Shown: one piece after another, positions 36,863 through 43,523 of the stretch
How positions within the stretch are numbered: the stretch's first letter is position 1
Layout of the letters: each line of letters begins with the position of its first letter
Assembly: GCF_001931485.1 (NCBI RefSeq)
Contig: NZ_MSDV01000040.1
Coordinates: 33,190-97,189 of the forward strand
Length of the DNA stretch: 64,000 nt
Direction of reading: 5' to 3'
From: Burkholderia sp. SRS-W-2-2016
GTDB lineage: Bacteria > Pseudomonadota > Gammaproteobacteria > Burkholderiales > Burkholderiaceae
Program-made: the position numbers and the translations under genes
The notes under the pieces: model-generated
The model's database searches: none
Seen by the model: the letters and a program-made list of their open reading frames with translations, nothing else
What the model was told of the DNA's origin: nothing

Positions 36863-36880
36863 CGTTTCAGTGCTGAAACG
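36863..36880. promoter_or_regulatory. Perfect 8-bp inverted repeat CGTTTCAG-TG-CTGAAACG
   Basis: A near-palindrome about 75 bases upstream of the -24 element, followed by TTTTTT. It shares half-sites with the repeat at 36511-36527. It could be an enhancer site for one of the two activators, or a small terminator; the repeated half-site favours the first. Confidence 0.4.
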
Positions 36881-36954
36881 TTTTTTCGCAATTTGCGACC
36901 CATTACGTCGCGTTATGTATCCGCGTTCTCGACGTATCAAAGGATTGCGAGCGA

Positions 36955-36970
36955 TGGCACATGTTTCGCT
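36955..36970 (+). promoter_or_regulatory. Sigma-54 promoter (-24/-12) of the fibre-like operon
   Basis: TGGCACATGTTTCGCT has the invariant GG (36956-36957) and GC (36968-36969) exactly 10 bases apart and the full TGGCAC. Transcription would start near 36981, leaving about 17 nt before the first ATG (36998) with AAGGGAG (36984-36990) as the ribosome site. Flanking by two sigma-54 activators supports it strongly. Confidence 0.75.
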
Positions 36971-36997
36971 AAATGCCCGGCACAAGGGAGACACATC

Positions 36998-37471
36998 ATG
37001 CGATTCGCATTCCGCATCGATACGATCAGGCGAGCCTCATATGTTGCGATCTGCGCGGCGCTCATCTCGAGCGCATGGTCGGCCGCAGCCGGCGCGCAGA
37101 GCACAACGGCCCCACAGGCCGAATCGGCCACGCTGGCGGATAGCGGCGAGAGCGCCGGCCTCGCGTCCAGCGACTCACAGTCCACTCCACTCGCCGCCAC
37201 CGACGACACGAGCCAGCTCGCCGCCCAGGCGCCGGCGCCGGCCGCCGATGCTGCAACAGTGAACGATATTTCGCTCGACGACCAGGTGCTGTCGCGCCAA
37301 CGCGGCGGCGCGATCGGCATGTTGATGGTCGCCGCGACGCCGCAGCTGCGGCACGTCGGCGGCAATCAGGTGACGTTGTGGGACGAGATCGCGCCGCCGT
37401 CGCCGCTGCCGGTCCCGGTCGACGCCGCGCGCGCGGCCCAGGGCAACGTCGCGACTTACCAGCGCAAATAG
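36998..37471 (+). CDS. First gene of the fibre-like operon: small exported protein with a double-Gly motif
   Basis: 157 aa. A signal peptide (about 1-33, ending AAAGAQ) leads to an Ala/Ser/Thr/Gln-rich disordered stretch (to about 88), then a more ordered C-terminal part. That part contains SLDDQVLSRQRGG, with Gly-Gly at 103-104, followed by AIGMLMVAATPQLRHV. Hydrophobic residues at -12 and -7 from the Gly-Gly resemble the leaders cut by C39 peptidases, and such a peptidase is encoded in the operon. The start is fixed by AAGGGAG and the sigma-54 site. No known family recognised. Confidence 0.8.
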   Translation: MRFAFRIDTIRRASYVAICAALISSAWSAAAGAQSTTAPQAESATLADSGESAGLASSDSQSTPLAATDDTSQLAAQAPAPAADAATVNDISLDDQVLSRQRGGAIGMLMVAATPQLRHVGGNQVTLWDEIAPPSPLPVPVDAARAAQGNVATYQRK

Positions 37472-37652
37472 CCGGCCGCTCATCGCCGATGCGCATGTCG
37501 CGCGCAAGCAACACGGCAACACAGCAACTGCTTCAGACAAGTACCCGCAGCACGAAAAGTAATTCAAGACCAGGCAATGCAGGACCGGCCGCACGGGAGA
37601 GGCAACCCGCGCGGACCGGCGGGATACAAGACAGAAGAGGAAGGACCGGGAC

Positions 37653-38213
37653 ATGACTACCACCCTTCGGACGCCGCTCGCCTCATGGCTCGCGACGGCG
37701 TCGCTTCGCGGCGCGCCGCCCCGCGCGTCCATCGCCCCGGCGGGCAGCATCGCCGCCGCCGCGCTCGTCACCGCCCTCTTCCTCGCATGCTGCGCCAGCG
37801 ATGCGCGCGCCGAACAGGTCGTCAATCCGGGCGACATCATCGTCGAGCGCAGCATCACGCCGCGCGATGCCTTCGTCCCCGTGCCGCGCGACCAGGACCC
37901 GGTCGCGGTACGCGCCACCACTTTCCCGGCCAACTCGTTCAATCCGGCGATCGCCACCCTCGTGGGCGACACCGATCTGACGAATGCGCACGGGTCCAGC
38001 GGTGTCGCGAGCGGCGGCGCGCTCGGCGGCACCGGCATGCAGGCGGTCGCGCAGATCCTCAGCGGCCGCGCGACCGGCAGCACGGTGCCGTTGAACTCGG
38101 GCGCGATCGGCGGACCGGCGACGGGTATCGGCGGCACCATCAGCTCATCGGTGACGGGCGCGCTCGCGCCGTTGTCGAACGTGCTCGGCGGCACGCTCGG
38201 AGGTTTGAAATGA
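37653..38213 (+). CDS. Second gene of the operon: exported Gly/Ala/Pro-rich protein
   Basis: 186 aa with a long signal-type N-terminus (hydrophobic core about 31-50, ending SDARAEQ). The mature part has a Pro/Arg-containing segment (IIVERSITPRDAFVPVPRDQ) and a Gly/Ser/Thr-rich end (GGPATGIGGTISSSVTGALA) that ends in LGGTLGGLK. GGAAGGA precedes the ATG and the stop overlaps the next ATG by 4 nt. The family is not recognised. Role by position: component or accessory of the exported fibre. Confidence 0.8.
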   Translation: MTTTLRTPLASWLATASLRGAPPRASIAPAGSIAAAALVTALFLACCASDARAEQVVNPGDIIVERSITPRDAFVPVPRDQDPVAVRATTFPANSFNPAIATLVGDTDLTNAHGSSGVASGGALGGTGMQAVAQILSGRATGSTVPLNSGAIGGPATGIGGTISSSVTGALAPLSNVLGGTLGGLK

Positions 38214-38893
38214 AGCCGCGCGCCGCTCGTTTCCGTGGCGGCCCGCGGCCCGCCGCCGAGGTCCGCACCGCCCGCTGGCTGCGCACCGCCCTGTGCGCAA
38301 GCATCGGCTTCTGCCTTGGCGCCGCGACGCTCACCGCGAGCGATGTCGCCGCCCAGTCGCTCCCCGTCGTCCCGGCGACCGCGACGATCGGCACCGGCGC
38401 GGGCGCGGGCGTGACCGGCGCGTTCACGGTCAACGAAACGGCCGGCCTCGACAACGTCCAGGCCAACCAGATCACGATCACCAACGGCGCGCCGATCGGC
38501 AACGCCAACGCGAGCGTGCAAAGCGCGCCGGTCGCCGCGAAGGTGCCGCGCGCCCAGGTTTCGATCGAAGCCAACGCGTTTTCGAATACCTCCGGCGCGG
38601 TTCTCGTGAACCAGTCGGCCGGAGCAGGAAATCTGCAGCGCAACAGCACCGTCATCGGGACTGCCGCGCTCGGAGTCGAGACCGTCGCGGATGGGGAGCT
38701 ATCCGCAACGGCCGCGAGAAGCGGGAGTCTGGGGCAGTCCCACGGTTCTCAAGGCGTGCGCGAGGCGAGCATTTCCAGTGAGGCCTTTCGCAACGTGAGC
38801 GGAGTCGTGCAGATCAACCAGGCAGCCGGCGCCGGTAATGCCACGGCAAACAGTTTTGTGCTCCGTCCCCCGGCGGGCACTTTTTTTAACTGA
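38210..38893 (+). CDS. Third gene: exported protein with three N/A/G-type repeats (minor subunit candidate)
   Basis: 227 aa with an Arg-rich N-region and signal peptide (to about 49, DVAAQS). Three repeats of about 21 residues start near 70, 129 and 198 (FTVNETAGLDNVQANQ, VLVNQSAGAGNLQRNS, VQINQAAGAGNATANS), 59-69 residues apart. The same repeat is in the next gene product. Short regularly spaced Asn/Gln/Gly repeats are typical of functional-amyloid subunits, so a nucleator or minor-subunit role is plausible. GGAGGT is just before the ATG. Confidence 0.82.
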   Translation: MKPRAARFRGGPRPAAEVRTARWLRTALCASIGFCLGAATLTASDVAAQSLPVVPATATIGTGAGAGVTGAFTVNETAGLDNVQANQITITNGAPIGNANASVQSAPVAAKVPRAQVSIEANAFSNTSGAVLVNQSAGAGNLQRNSTVIGTAALGVETVADGELSATAARSGSLGQSHGSQGVREASISSEAFRNVSGVVQINQAAGAGNATANSFVLRPPAGTFFN

Positions 38894-38918
38894 TCACACT
38901 TAAGTATCGGAGCGAATC

Positions 38919-40313
38919 ATGAAGCGCACTCTTATTGCAGCAGCCGTTCTCGTTGCCGCATCCGGCAGCGCGTTTGCCGCACCGCAGAAAGCCTGGCTGT
39001 TCAACGGCACGGCGGTCGGTGAGATGGTCGGCGTGGAAGGACTGGTCGGGCTGTATGGCTGCGTGCACGTGTCGAGCACGGCCGGCGCGGTGATCAACAA
39101 CACCCAGTCGGTCAACGTCAACGCGTCGCTCGATCCGCAGGCGCAGACCTACACGACCGGCACCGTGACCACCACCATCAACAACAACCGCAGTTCGGTG
39201 CGCGGCAGCGGCACCGCCTACGCGTTCACGACGCAAAGCCACTCGAGCTCGAGCTCGAACTCGCAGGGCATGCAGGCGTCGGGCAGCTACCGCTACGGCA
39301 GCCAGAGCGCCACGGTGACGGGCGGCGGCTATCAGACGAGCCAGCAGGCGGCCGGCATCGAAGGCGGCTTCTCGCACACCAGCCAGAACTCGGGCGGGCA
39401 GATCTCGGCGGGCGGCTCGGTCGGCGGCAGCTATAGCTACAGCAACGGCCACAACACGTACTCGCACGGCAACGGCTCGTTCCGCGAAAGCGGCAACCTG
39501 CAGGCCGGCTATCGCGAGTCGGGCTACTCGAACTCGTCGGGCGTCGCCGGCGGCTACGAAGCCAGCGAAGCATCCGGCCGGGGCCGCGCGTGGGGCTACA
39601 CCGCAAGCGAAGGCTCGGGCTCCGCGGCGGTCAGCGCGCAGTCGTCCAGCTATTCGCGCAGCCGCTCGTCGTCGAGCGATGCGTACGGCGCCGCGTGGGG
39701 CGTCGACGCCACCATGGCGACCACCGACGTGACGACTCGCGGCTCGGTCACCCAGCACATCAATACCCAGCAGGCCGCCACACTGACCGCGACCACCGGC
39801 GCCAACGCGGCCAACAACGTGTCGGGCAATCTCGGCGTGAACATCGCGGAAGGCATCAGCAACGCGCAGAGCAACGACGTGTCGCTCGCGTCGGTCGACA
39901 TCGGCAACGTGTTCGGCAATGCACAGGACTTCAACGTGCAGTCGTCCGGCGGCAATGCCCGCATCAACAACTTCAACCTCAACGCGTCGGTCGGCAACGG
40001 CTCGCTGTCGGGGGTGACGGGCAACGTCGGCGTGAACGTCGCGGCCGGTATCGGCAACGTGCAGAACAACAGCCTTGCCGGCGCGGTGACGACGACCTCG
40101 CCGGGCCGCGCGATGACCACCGCGATGGTCGCCACGGATGACAACTCGCAAACCTCGACCATGACGGTGCGCGGGCAATTCCAGGGCACCGCGATGCTCG
40201 GCGCCGACAGCCTGCACGGCGCGTCCGGCAACATCGGCGTGAACATCGCCGGCGGCGCGGGCAACCTGCAGCACAACGGTCTGGCGATCGCCGCGCTGAA
40301 CAGCGGCCACTAA
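38919..40313 (+). CDS. Fourth gene: 464-aa Ser/Gly/Asn-rich repeat protein (putative major fibre subunit)
   Basis: A signal peptide (1-20, cleaved near AFAAPQ) is followed by an exceptionally Ser/Gly/Asn/Thr/Tyr-rich, charge-poor region (about 100-260, SSSSSNSQ and SYSYSNGHNTYSHGNGS). Three repeats then begin at 303, 368 and 437 (GNLGVNIAEGISNAQSN, GNVGVNVAAGIGNVQNN, GNIGVNIAGGAGNLQHN), 65-69 residues apart. One Cys only (C48). This composition and spacing resemble amyloid or adhesin fibre subunits such as FapC, without its CxxC. A 10-bp hairpin follows the gene. No direct homologue can be named by eye. Confidence 0.85.
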   Translation: MKRTLIAAAVLVAASGSAFAAPQKAWLFNGTAVGEMVGVEGLVGLYGCVHVSSTAGAVINNTQSVNVNASLDPQAQTYTTGTVTTTINNNRSSVRGSGTAYAFTTQSHSSSSSNSQGMQASGSYRYGSQSATVTGGGYQTSQQAAGIEGGFSHTSQNSGGQISAGGSVGGSYSYSNGHNTYSHGNGSFRESGNLQAGYRESGYSNSSGVAGGYEASEASGRGRAWGYTASEGSGSAAVSAQSSSYSRSRSSSSDAYGAAWGVDATMATTDVTTRGSVTQHINTQQAATLTATTGANAANNVSGNLGVNIAEGISNAQSNDVSLASVDIGNVFGNAQDFNVQSSGGNARINNFNLNASVGNGSLSGVTGNVGVNVAAGIGNVQNNSLAGAVTTTSPGRAMTTAMVATDDNSQTSTMTVRGQFQGTAMLGADSLHGASGNIGVNIAGGAGNLQHNGLAIAALNSGH

Positions 40314-40372
40314 GCCGGAGCAGCAACAACCGCAGCACAGCAGAAGAAGCCTTAAAAGCAGTCGGGAGGACC

Positions 40373-40403
40373 CGCCGGCAGCCGCAGAAGCTGCCGGCGT
40401 TTT
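40373..40403 (+). terminator. Intra-operon hairpin with a short T run (attenuator-like)
   Basis: CGCCGGCAGC (40373-40382) pairs perfectly with GCTGCCGGCG (40390-40399), loop of 7, then TTTT. It separates the putative major subunit from the peptidase gene, so it could set a high subunit-to-secretion-machinery ratio by partial termination. Confidence 0.6.
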
Positions 40404-40419
40404 CGGGCAGGAGACCAGC

Positions 40420-41133
40420 ATGACCGGGTTGAAGGGGTTCCCGGCGCTACCGTTCGCCGTAGCGCTGGCAGGCTGCATGCTGTGCGCGGGCCAGGCCGCC
40501 GCACAGTCGAGCATCGACACGTCCACGCTCGTCGGCGTGCCGCTCCACAAGCCGATCCGCTCGATGCGCGATCTGCGCTACCGCCATATCGTCAATCAGC
40601 AGTTCGACTACAGCTGCGGCGCGGCGGCGCTCGCCACCCTCCTCAAGTACGGCTATGGCATCGATATTCCGGAGACCGAACTGATTCGCCGGATGATGGT
40701 GTTCTCGAAGCCCGAAGTAGTCGAGAAAAACGGCTTCTCGATGCTCGACATGAAGAACTTCGTCGAGACCATCGGCCTGCGCGGCCGCGGCTTTCGCGTC
40801 ACCCTCGACGCGCTCCACCACCTGCAGATTCCCGTGATGGTTCTGATGAACATCGACGGGTACGAGCATTTCGTGATCGTCAAGCATGCGCAGGACGGCC
40901 GCGTGTTCATCGCGGACCCGGCGCTCGGCAATCGCATCGTGCTCGAGGAGGACTTCGCGAAGACCTGGAACGGTCTGGTGTTCGCGGTCCTCGGCAAACC
41001 GTTCAGGGAGGATTCACCGCTGTTGCAGGACAACGAGTCGCTCGCGCTGAAGTTGCGCGCCGCTGCGCTGGCAGCCGGCAACGCCGCGACTCCCTTTTTC
41101 GAGTACGGCTTGAACAAGGCAGACATGTTCTGA
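40420..41133 (+). CDS. Fifth gene: C39-like cysteine peptidase (FapD-like)
   Basis: A 237-aa exported protein (signal peptide to about 29, AAAQS). The papain-like core has NQQFDYSCGAAALATLL with Cys66, a likely oxyanion Gln60, His150 in GYEHFVIVKH and Asp166 in IADPALG, a complete C39-type triad. No transporter domain is attached, so it is a stand-alone periplasmic protease, as FapD is in the Fap system. It probably processes a subunit or the barrel protein of this operon; the first gene's Gly-Gly site is a candidate. An AGGAG lies before the ATG. Confidence 0.88.
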   Translation: MTGLKGFPALPFAVALAGCMLCAGQAAAQSSIDTSTLVGVPLHKPIRSMRDLRYRHIVNQQFDYSCGAAALATLLKYGYGIDIPETELIRRMMVFSKPEVVEKNGFSMLDMKNFVETIGLRGRGFRVTLDALHHLQIPVMVLMNIDGYEHFVIVKHAQDGRVFIADPALGNRIVLEEDFAKTWNGLVFAVLGKPFREDSPLLQDNESLALKLRAAALAAGNAATPFFEYGLNKADMF

Positions 41134-41140
41134 TCCCGTC

Positions 41141-41959
41141 ATGAAGTCACACCTGAAACAGCTTGGGGTGGTGCTCTGTGCCGTTGCATGCGGCACCGGC
41201 GGCCTCGCCCGGGCGTCGGAAGGAGGCGCCGCGCCGGCGGCCCCCGACCTGTCGATACCGCGCGCGGCCGGAGCCGCGCCGCTCACCGTGCAGCTCGTCG
41301 GCGACGACGTGCTCGCGGCCCAGACCGGCAAGTACGCCGGCGCCACGATGATCTCCGGCTTCGTGCTGAACGTCATTTCGCAGTGGCGCCTGCCCAACGG
41401 CGTGAGCGCGCTCGCGCAGGGCACCCTCAGCGCGACGCAGAACGCGCGCGGGCAGCTCGTCAGCTCGGTCAGCACGTCCGCCAGCGTGACTGGCGAGACG
41501 CACGGCCGCGGCGGCTATGGGGCGGATTGGGGCGCCAATCCGAATGCGTACGTGAACGGCGGCCAGAGCATCAGCGTGAACGGCGTATCGCAAGTCACCC
41601 AGGTCGCGGGCGACCGCAACAGCGGCGTCAACTCGGCGCTGATCGATTTCAACAACAACGCTGCAATGCTCGCGGCTTCGGCCAATGCGCCGGCGGCCGC
41701 GGCCAGCAATTCGACCGGCTCGGTGAAAGCCGGCATCTCGTTCGGCAGCAACGGCGTGAACGTCACGCTGCAAACACCGGCTGGGCTCGCCACCCAGACC
41801 ATCGCGCCGGCCAACGGGCAGATCGCCCAGTTGCTGCAGATTGCAGGCAATAACCAGCAAGTCGCCAACGCCCTGCAACTGCATCTGCAAACGCAGCAGA
41901 TGTCGGCTTCGATGCTCCGTCAGCTCGGCGTACTACAGGCATTGCAGAACAGGAGGTGA
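41141..41959 (+). CDS. Sixth gene: exported repeat-bearing protein (FapE-like position)
   Basis: 272 aa with a signal peptide (to about 25, ARASE). The body is Ala/Gly/Asn/Gln/Ser-rich, with one copy of the operon's repeat (VSQVTQVAGDRNSGVNSALI, 149-168) and a Gln-rich C-terminus (LLQIAGNNQQVANALQ, LQTQQMSASML). It sits 7 bases after the peptidase gene and before the barrel gene. Its place and composition suggest a minor fibre component or export chaperone; neither is proven. Confidence 0.8.
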   Translation: MKSHLKQLGVVLCAVACGTGGLARASEGGAAPAAPDLSIPRAAGAAPLTVQLVGDDVLAAQTGKYAGATMISGFVLNVISQWRLPNGVSALAQGTLSATQNARGQLVSSVSTSASVTGETHGRGGYGADWGANPNAYVNGGQSISVNGVSQVTQVAGDRNSGVNSALIDFNNNAAMLAASANAPAAAASNSTGSVKAGISFGSNGVNVTLQTPAGLATQTIAPANGQIAQLLQIAGNNQQVANALQLHLQTQQMSASMLRQLGVLQALQNRR

Positions 41960-42006
41960 ACCCCGCGGGCCGCCACCCGCGTACTGCAGCACCAGCAGTA
42001 AAGATA

Positions 42007-42033
42007 CGGCCGCGCGAGGGAAGCGCGCGGCCG
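42007..42033 (+). other. Strong GC hairpin before the barrel gene
   Basis: CGGCCGCGCG (42007-42016) pairs perfectly with CGCGCGGCCG (42024-42033), loop of 7 and no T run, just upstream of the ribosome site GGGGGAG (42041-42047). It may be an mRNA stability or processing element between genes six and seven. Confidence 0.5.
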
Positions 42034-42053
42034 GAACACCGGGGGAGTACAAG

Positions 42054-43499
42054 ATGAAAAACGTGTCACTGACAAAGGCGCCAAGGCTGGCGTTGGCGGC
42101 CATTCCGGCCGCCGCGATGCTATGGGCCCTTTCGCAATCGGCGAGCGCGCAATCGCTCGCCAACCAGTCGCTGGAAGACCGTTTGAATACGCTGATGCGC
42201 GTGGTGGACGAGCAGCAGCGGCAGATTCACTCGCTCGAACGCCAGGTTACCCAACTCGAGATGTCGCAACGCGGCCGCGGCCTGCCCGGCGCGGGGGCGG
42301 CGGGGGCCTCGGGGACTGCCGCGCTCGCCGAGCAGCCCGGCGCCGACGGGCTGCCGGTGCCGCTGCCGCCGCTCGCGCAGATCACCCCGGGGGCGCCCGC
42401 GCCGGCCGGCAGCACCGGCACCGCGACCGGCGTGCCGGTCAATCCGCCCGCGCCCGACACCAGCAGCACGGCCGGCGGCCTGCCGCCCGCCACCGACGGC
42501 AGCGGCGCGGTCGGCCAGACCCAGCGCGCGGCCGAGCCGGTGCGCACCCAGGCCGAGCAGGCGGTCGTGCAGCGCGAACACGCGCCGCTGTTCGACCACA
42601 AGCTGACGATGGACTTCGGCATCAGCGACACCTATTACGACCGTCGCCAGTTGCAGCTGTCCGGCTTCCTCGCGCTCGACGCGATCTTTCTCGGCAACAT
42701 CAATCTCGGCCAGACCAAGTCGCACCAGGTGATGGCCGACCTCGACACGCGCTACGGCCTGACCGACCGCATCAGCGTCGACGTCGACGTGCCGTACATC
42801 TACCGGCGCAGCAATTTCATCGTCGGCGGCGCGGGCGGCGCGGCGAGCTCGCTGTCGGACGCGACGGTATCGAGCCACGATCTGGGCGACGTGAACTTCG
42901 GCATGTACTACCAGTTCGTGCGCGAGACCAACAGCATGCCGGACATCGTCGGCAGCCTGCGCGTGAAGGCGCCGACCGGCACCTCGCCGTTCGGCCAGAA
43001 GGTCGTGCAGGTCGACGCCGACAACACCAACCTCGTCGCGCCGACCAAGCTGCCGACCGGCACCGGTTTCTGGAACATCACCGCGGGACTCTCGGTGCTG
43101 AAGACCTACGACCCGGTCGTGCTGTTCGGCAGTGTTTCGTACACCTACAACCTCGCGCGCTCGTTCGCCGATATCTCGTCGGTGCAGGGGCAAGTCGAGC
43201 CGGCGACGGTCAAGCTCGGCGACATCGTACAGTTCGGCGGCGGCGTCGCTCTGGCGTTCTCCGACAAGGATTCGGCCAGCATCTCGTTCACGATGGCGCT
43301 CGAACCCGAGTCGAAGACGCGCGCGCCGGGCGGCTCCTACACGAAGGTGCCGGGCAGCGAGACCACCGCCGCCGCGATGAATTTTGGCCTGAACCACGTC
43401 GTGAACAAGCACCTGACGATCAACGGCGCGGTGTCGATCGGGCTCACCCCCGACGCGCCGAACTTCGTGGTCGGCGTGCGCTTTCCGTACACCTTCTGA
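42054..43499 (+). CDS. Seventh gene: coiled-coil outer-membrane barrel protein (FapF-like exporter)
   Basis: 481 aa. A signal peptide (to about 33, SASAQS) is followed by a short coiled coil (about 38-70, LEDRLNTLMRVVDEQQRQIH and SLERQVTQLEMSQ), a Pro/Gly/Ala/Thr-rich linker (70-170), then a transporter-like beta barrel (about 185-481) ending in YTF with the terminal Phe of outer-membrane proteins. This order, coiled coil then linker then barrel, is that of FapF, the trimeric amyloid export pore. It is the likely outer-membrane exit for the operon's subunits. AAAGAT..GGGGGAG precedes the ATG. Confidence 0.85.
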   Translation: MKNVSLTKAPRLALAAIPAAAMLWALSQSASAQSLANQSLEDRLNTLMRVVDEQQRQIHSLERQVTQLEMSQRGRGLPGAGAAGASGTAALAEQPGADGLPVPLPPLAQITPGAPAPAGSTGTATGVPVNPPAPDTSSTAGGLPPATDGSGAVGQTQRAAEPVRTQAEQAVVQREHAPLFDHKLTMDFGISDTYYDRRQLQLSGFLALDAIFLGNINLGQTKSHQVMADLDTRYGLTDRISVDVDVPYIYRRSNFIVGGAGGAASSLSDATVSSHDLGDVNFGMYYQFVRETNSMPDIVGSLRVKAPTGTSPFGQKVVQVDADNTNLVAPTKLPTGTGFWNITAGLSVLKTYDPVVLFGSVSYTYNLARSFADISSVQGQVEPATVKLGDIVQFGGGVALAFSDKDSASISFTMALEPESKTRAPGGSYTKVPGSETTAAAMNFGLNHVVNKHLTINGAVSIGLTPDAPNFVVGVRFPYTF

Positions 43500-43523
43500 C
43501 GTGCCAACGATGCGAGGTCGAAC

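Larger units (their letters stand above)
36466..36997. promoter_or_regulatory. Divergent regulatory region of the fibre-like operon
   Basis: 532 bases, markedly more AT-rich than the surroundings and without a gene. It holds several inverted repeats and a sigma-54 -24/-12 sequence, listed separately. The copy A activator reads left from it and the exported-protein operon reads right. Confidence 0.7.
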
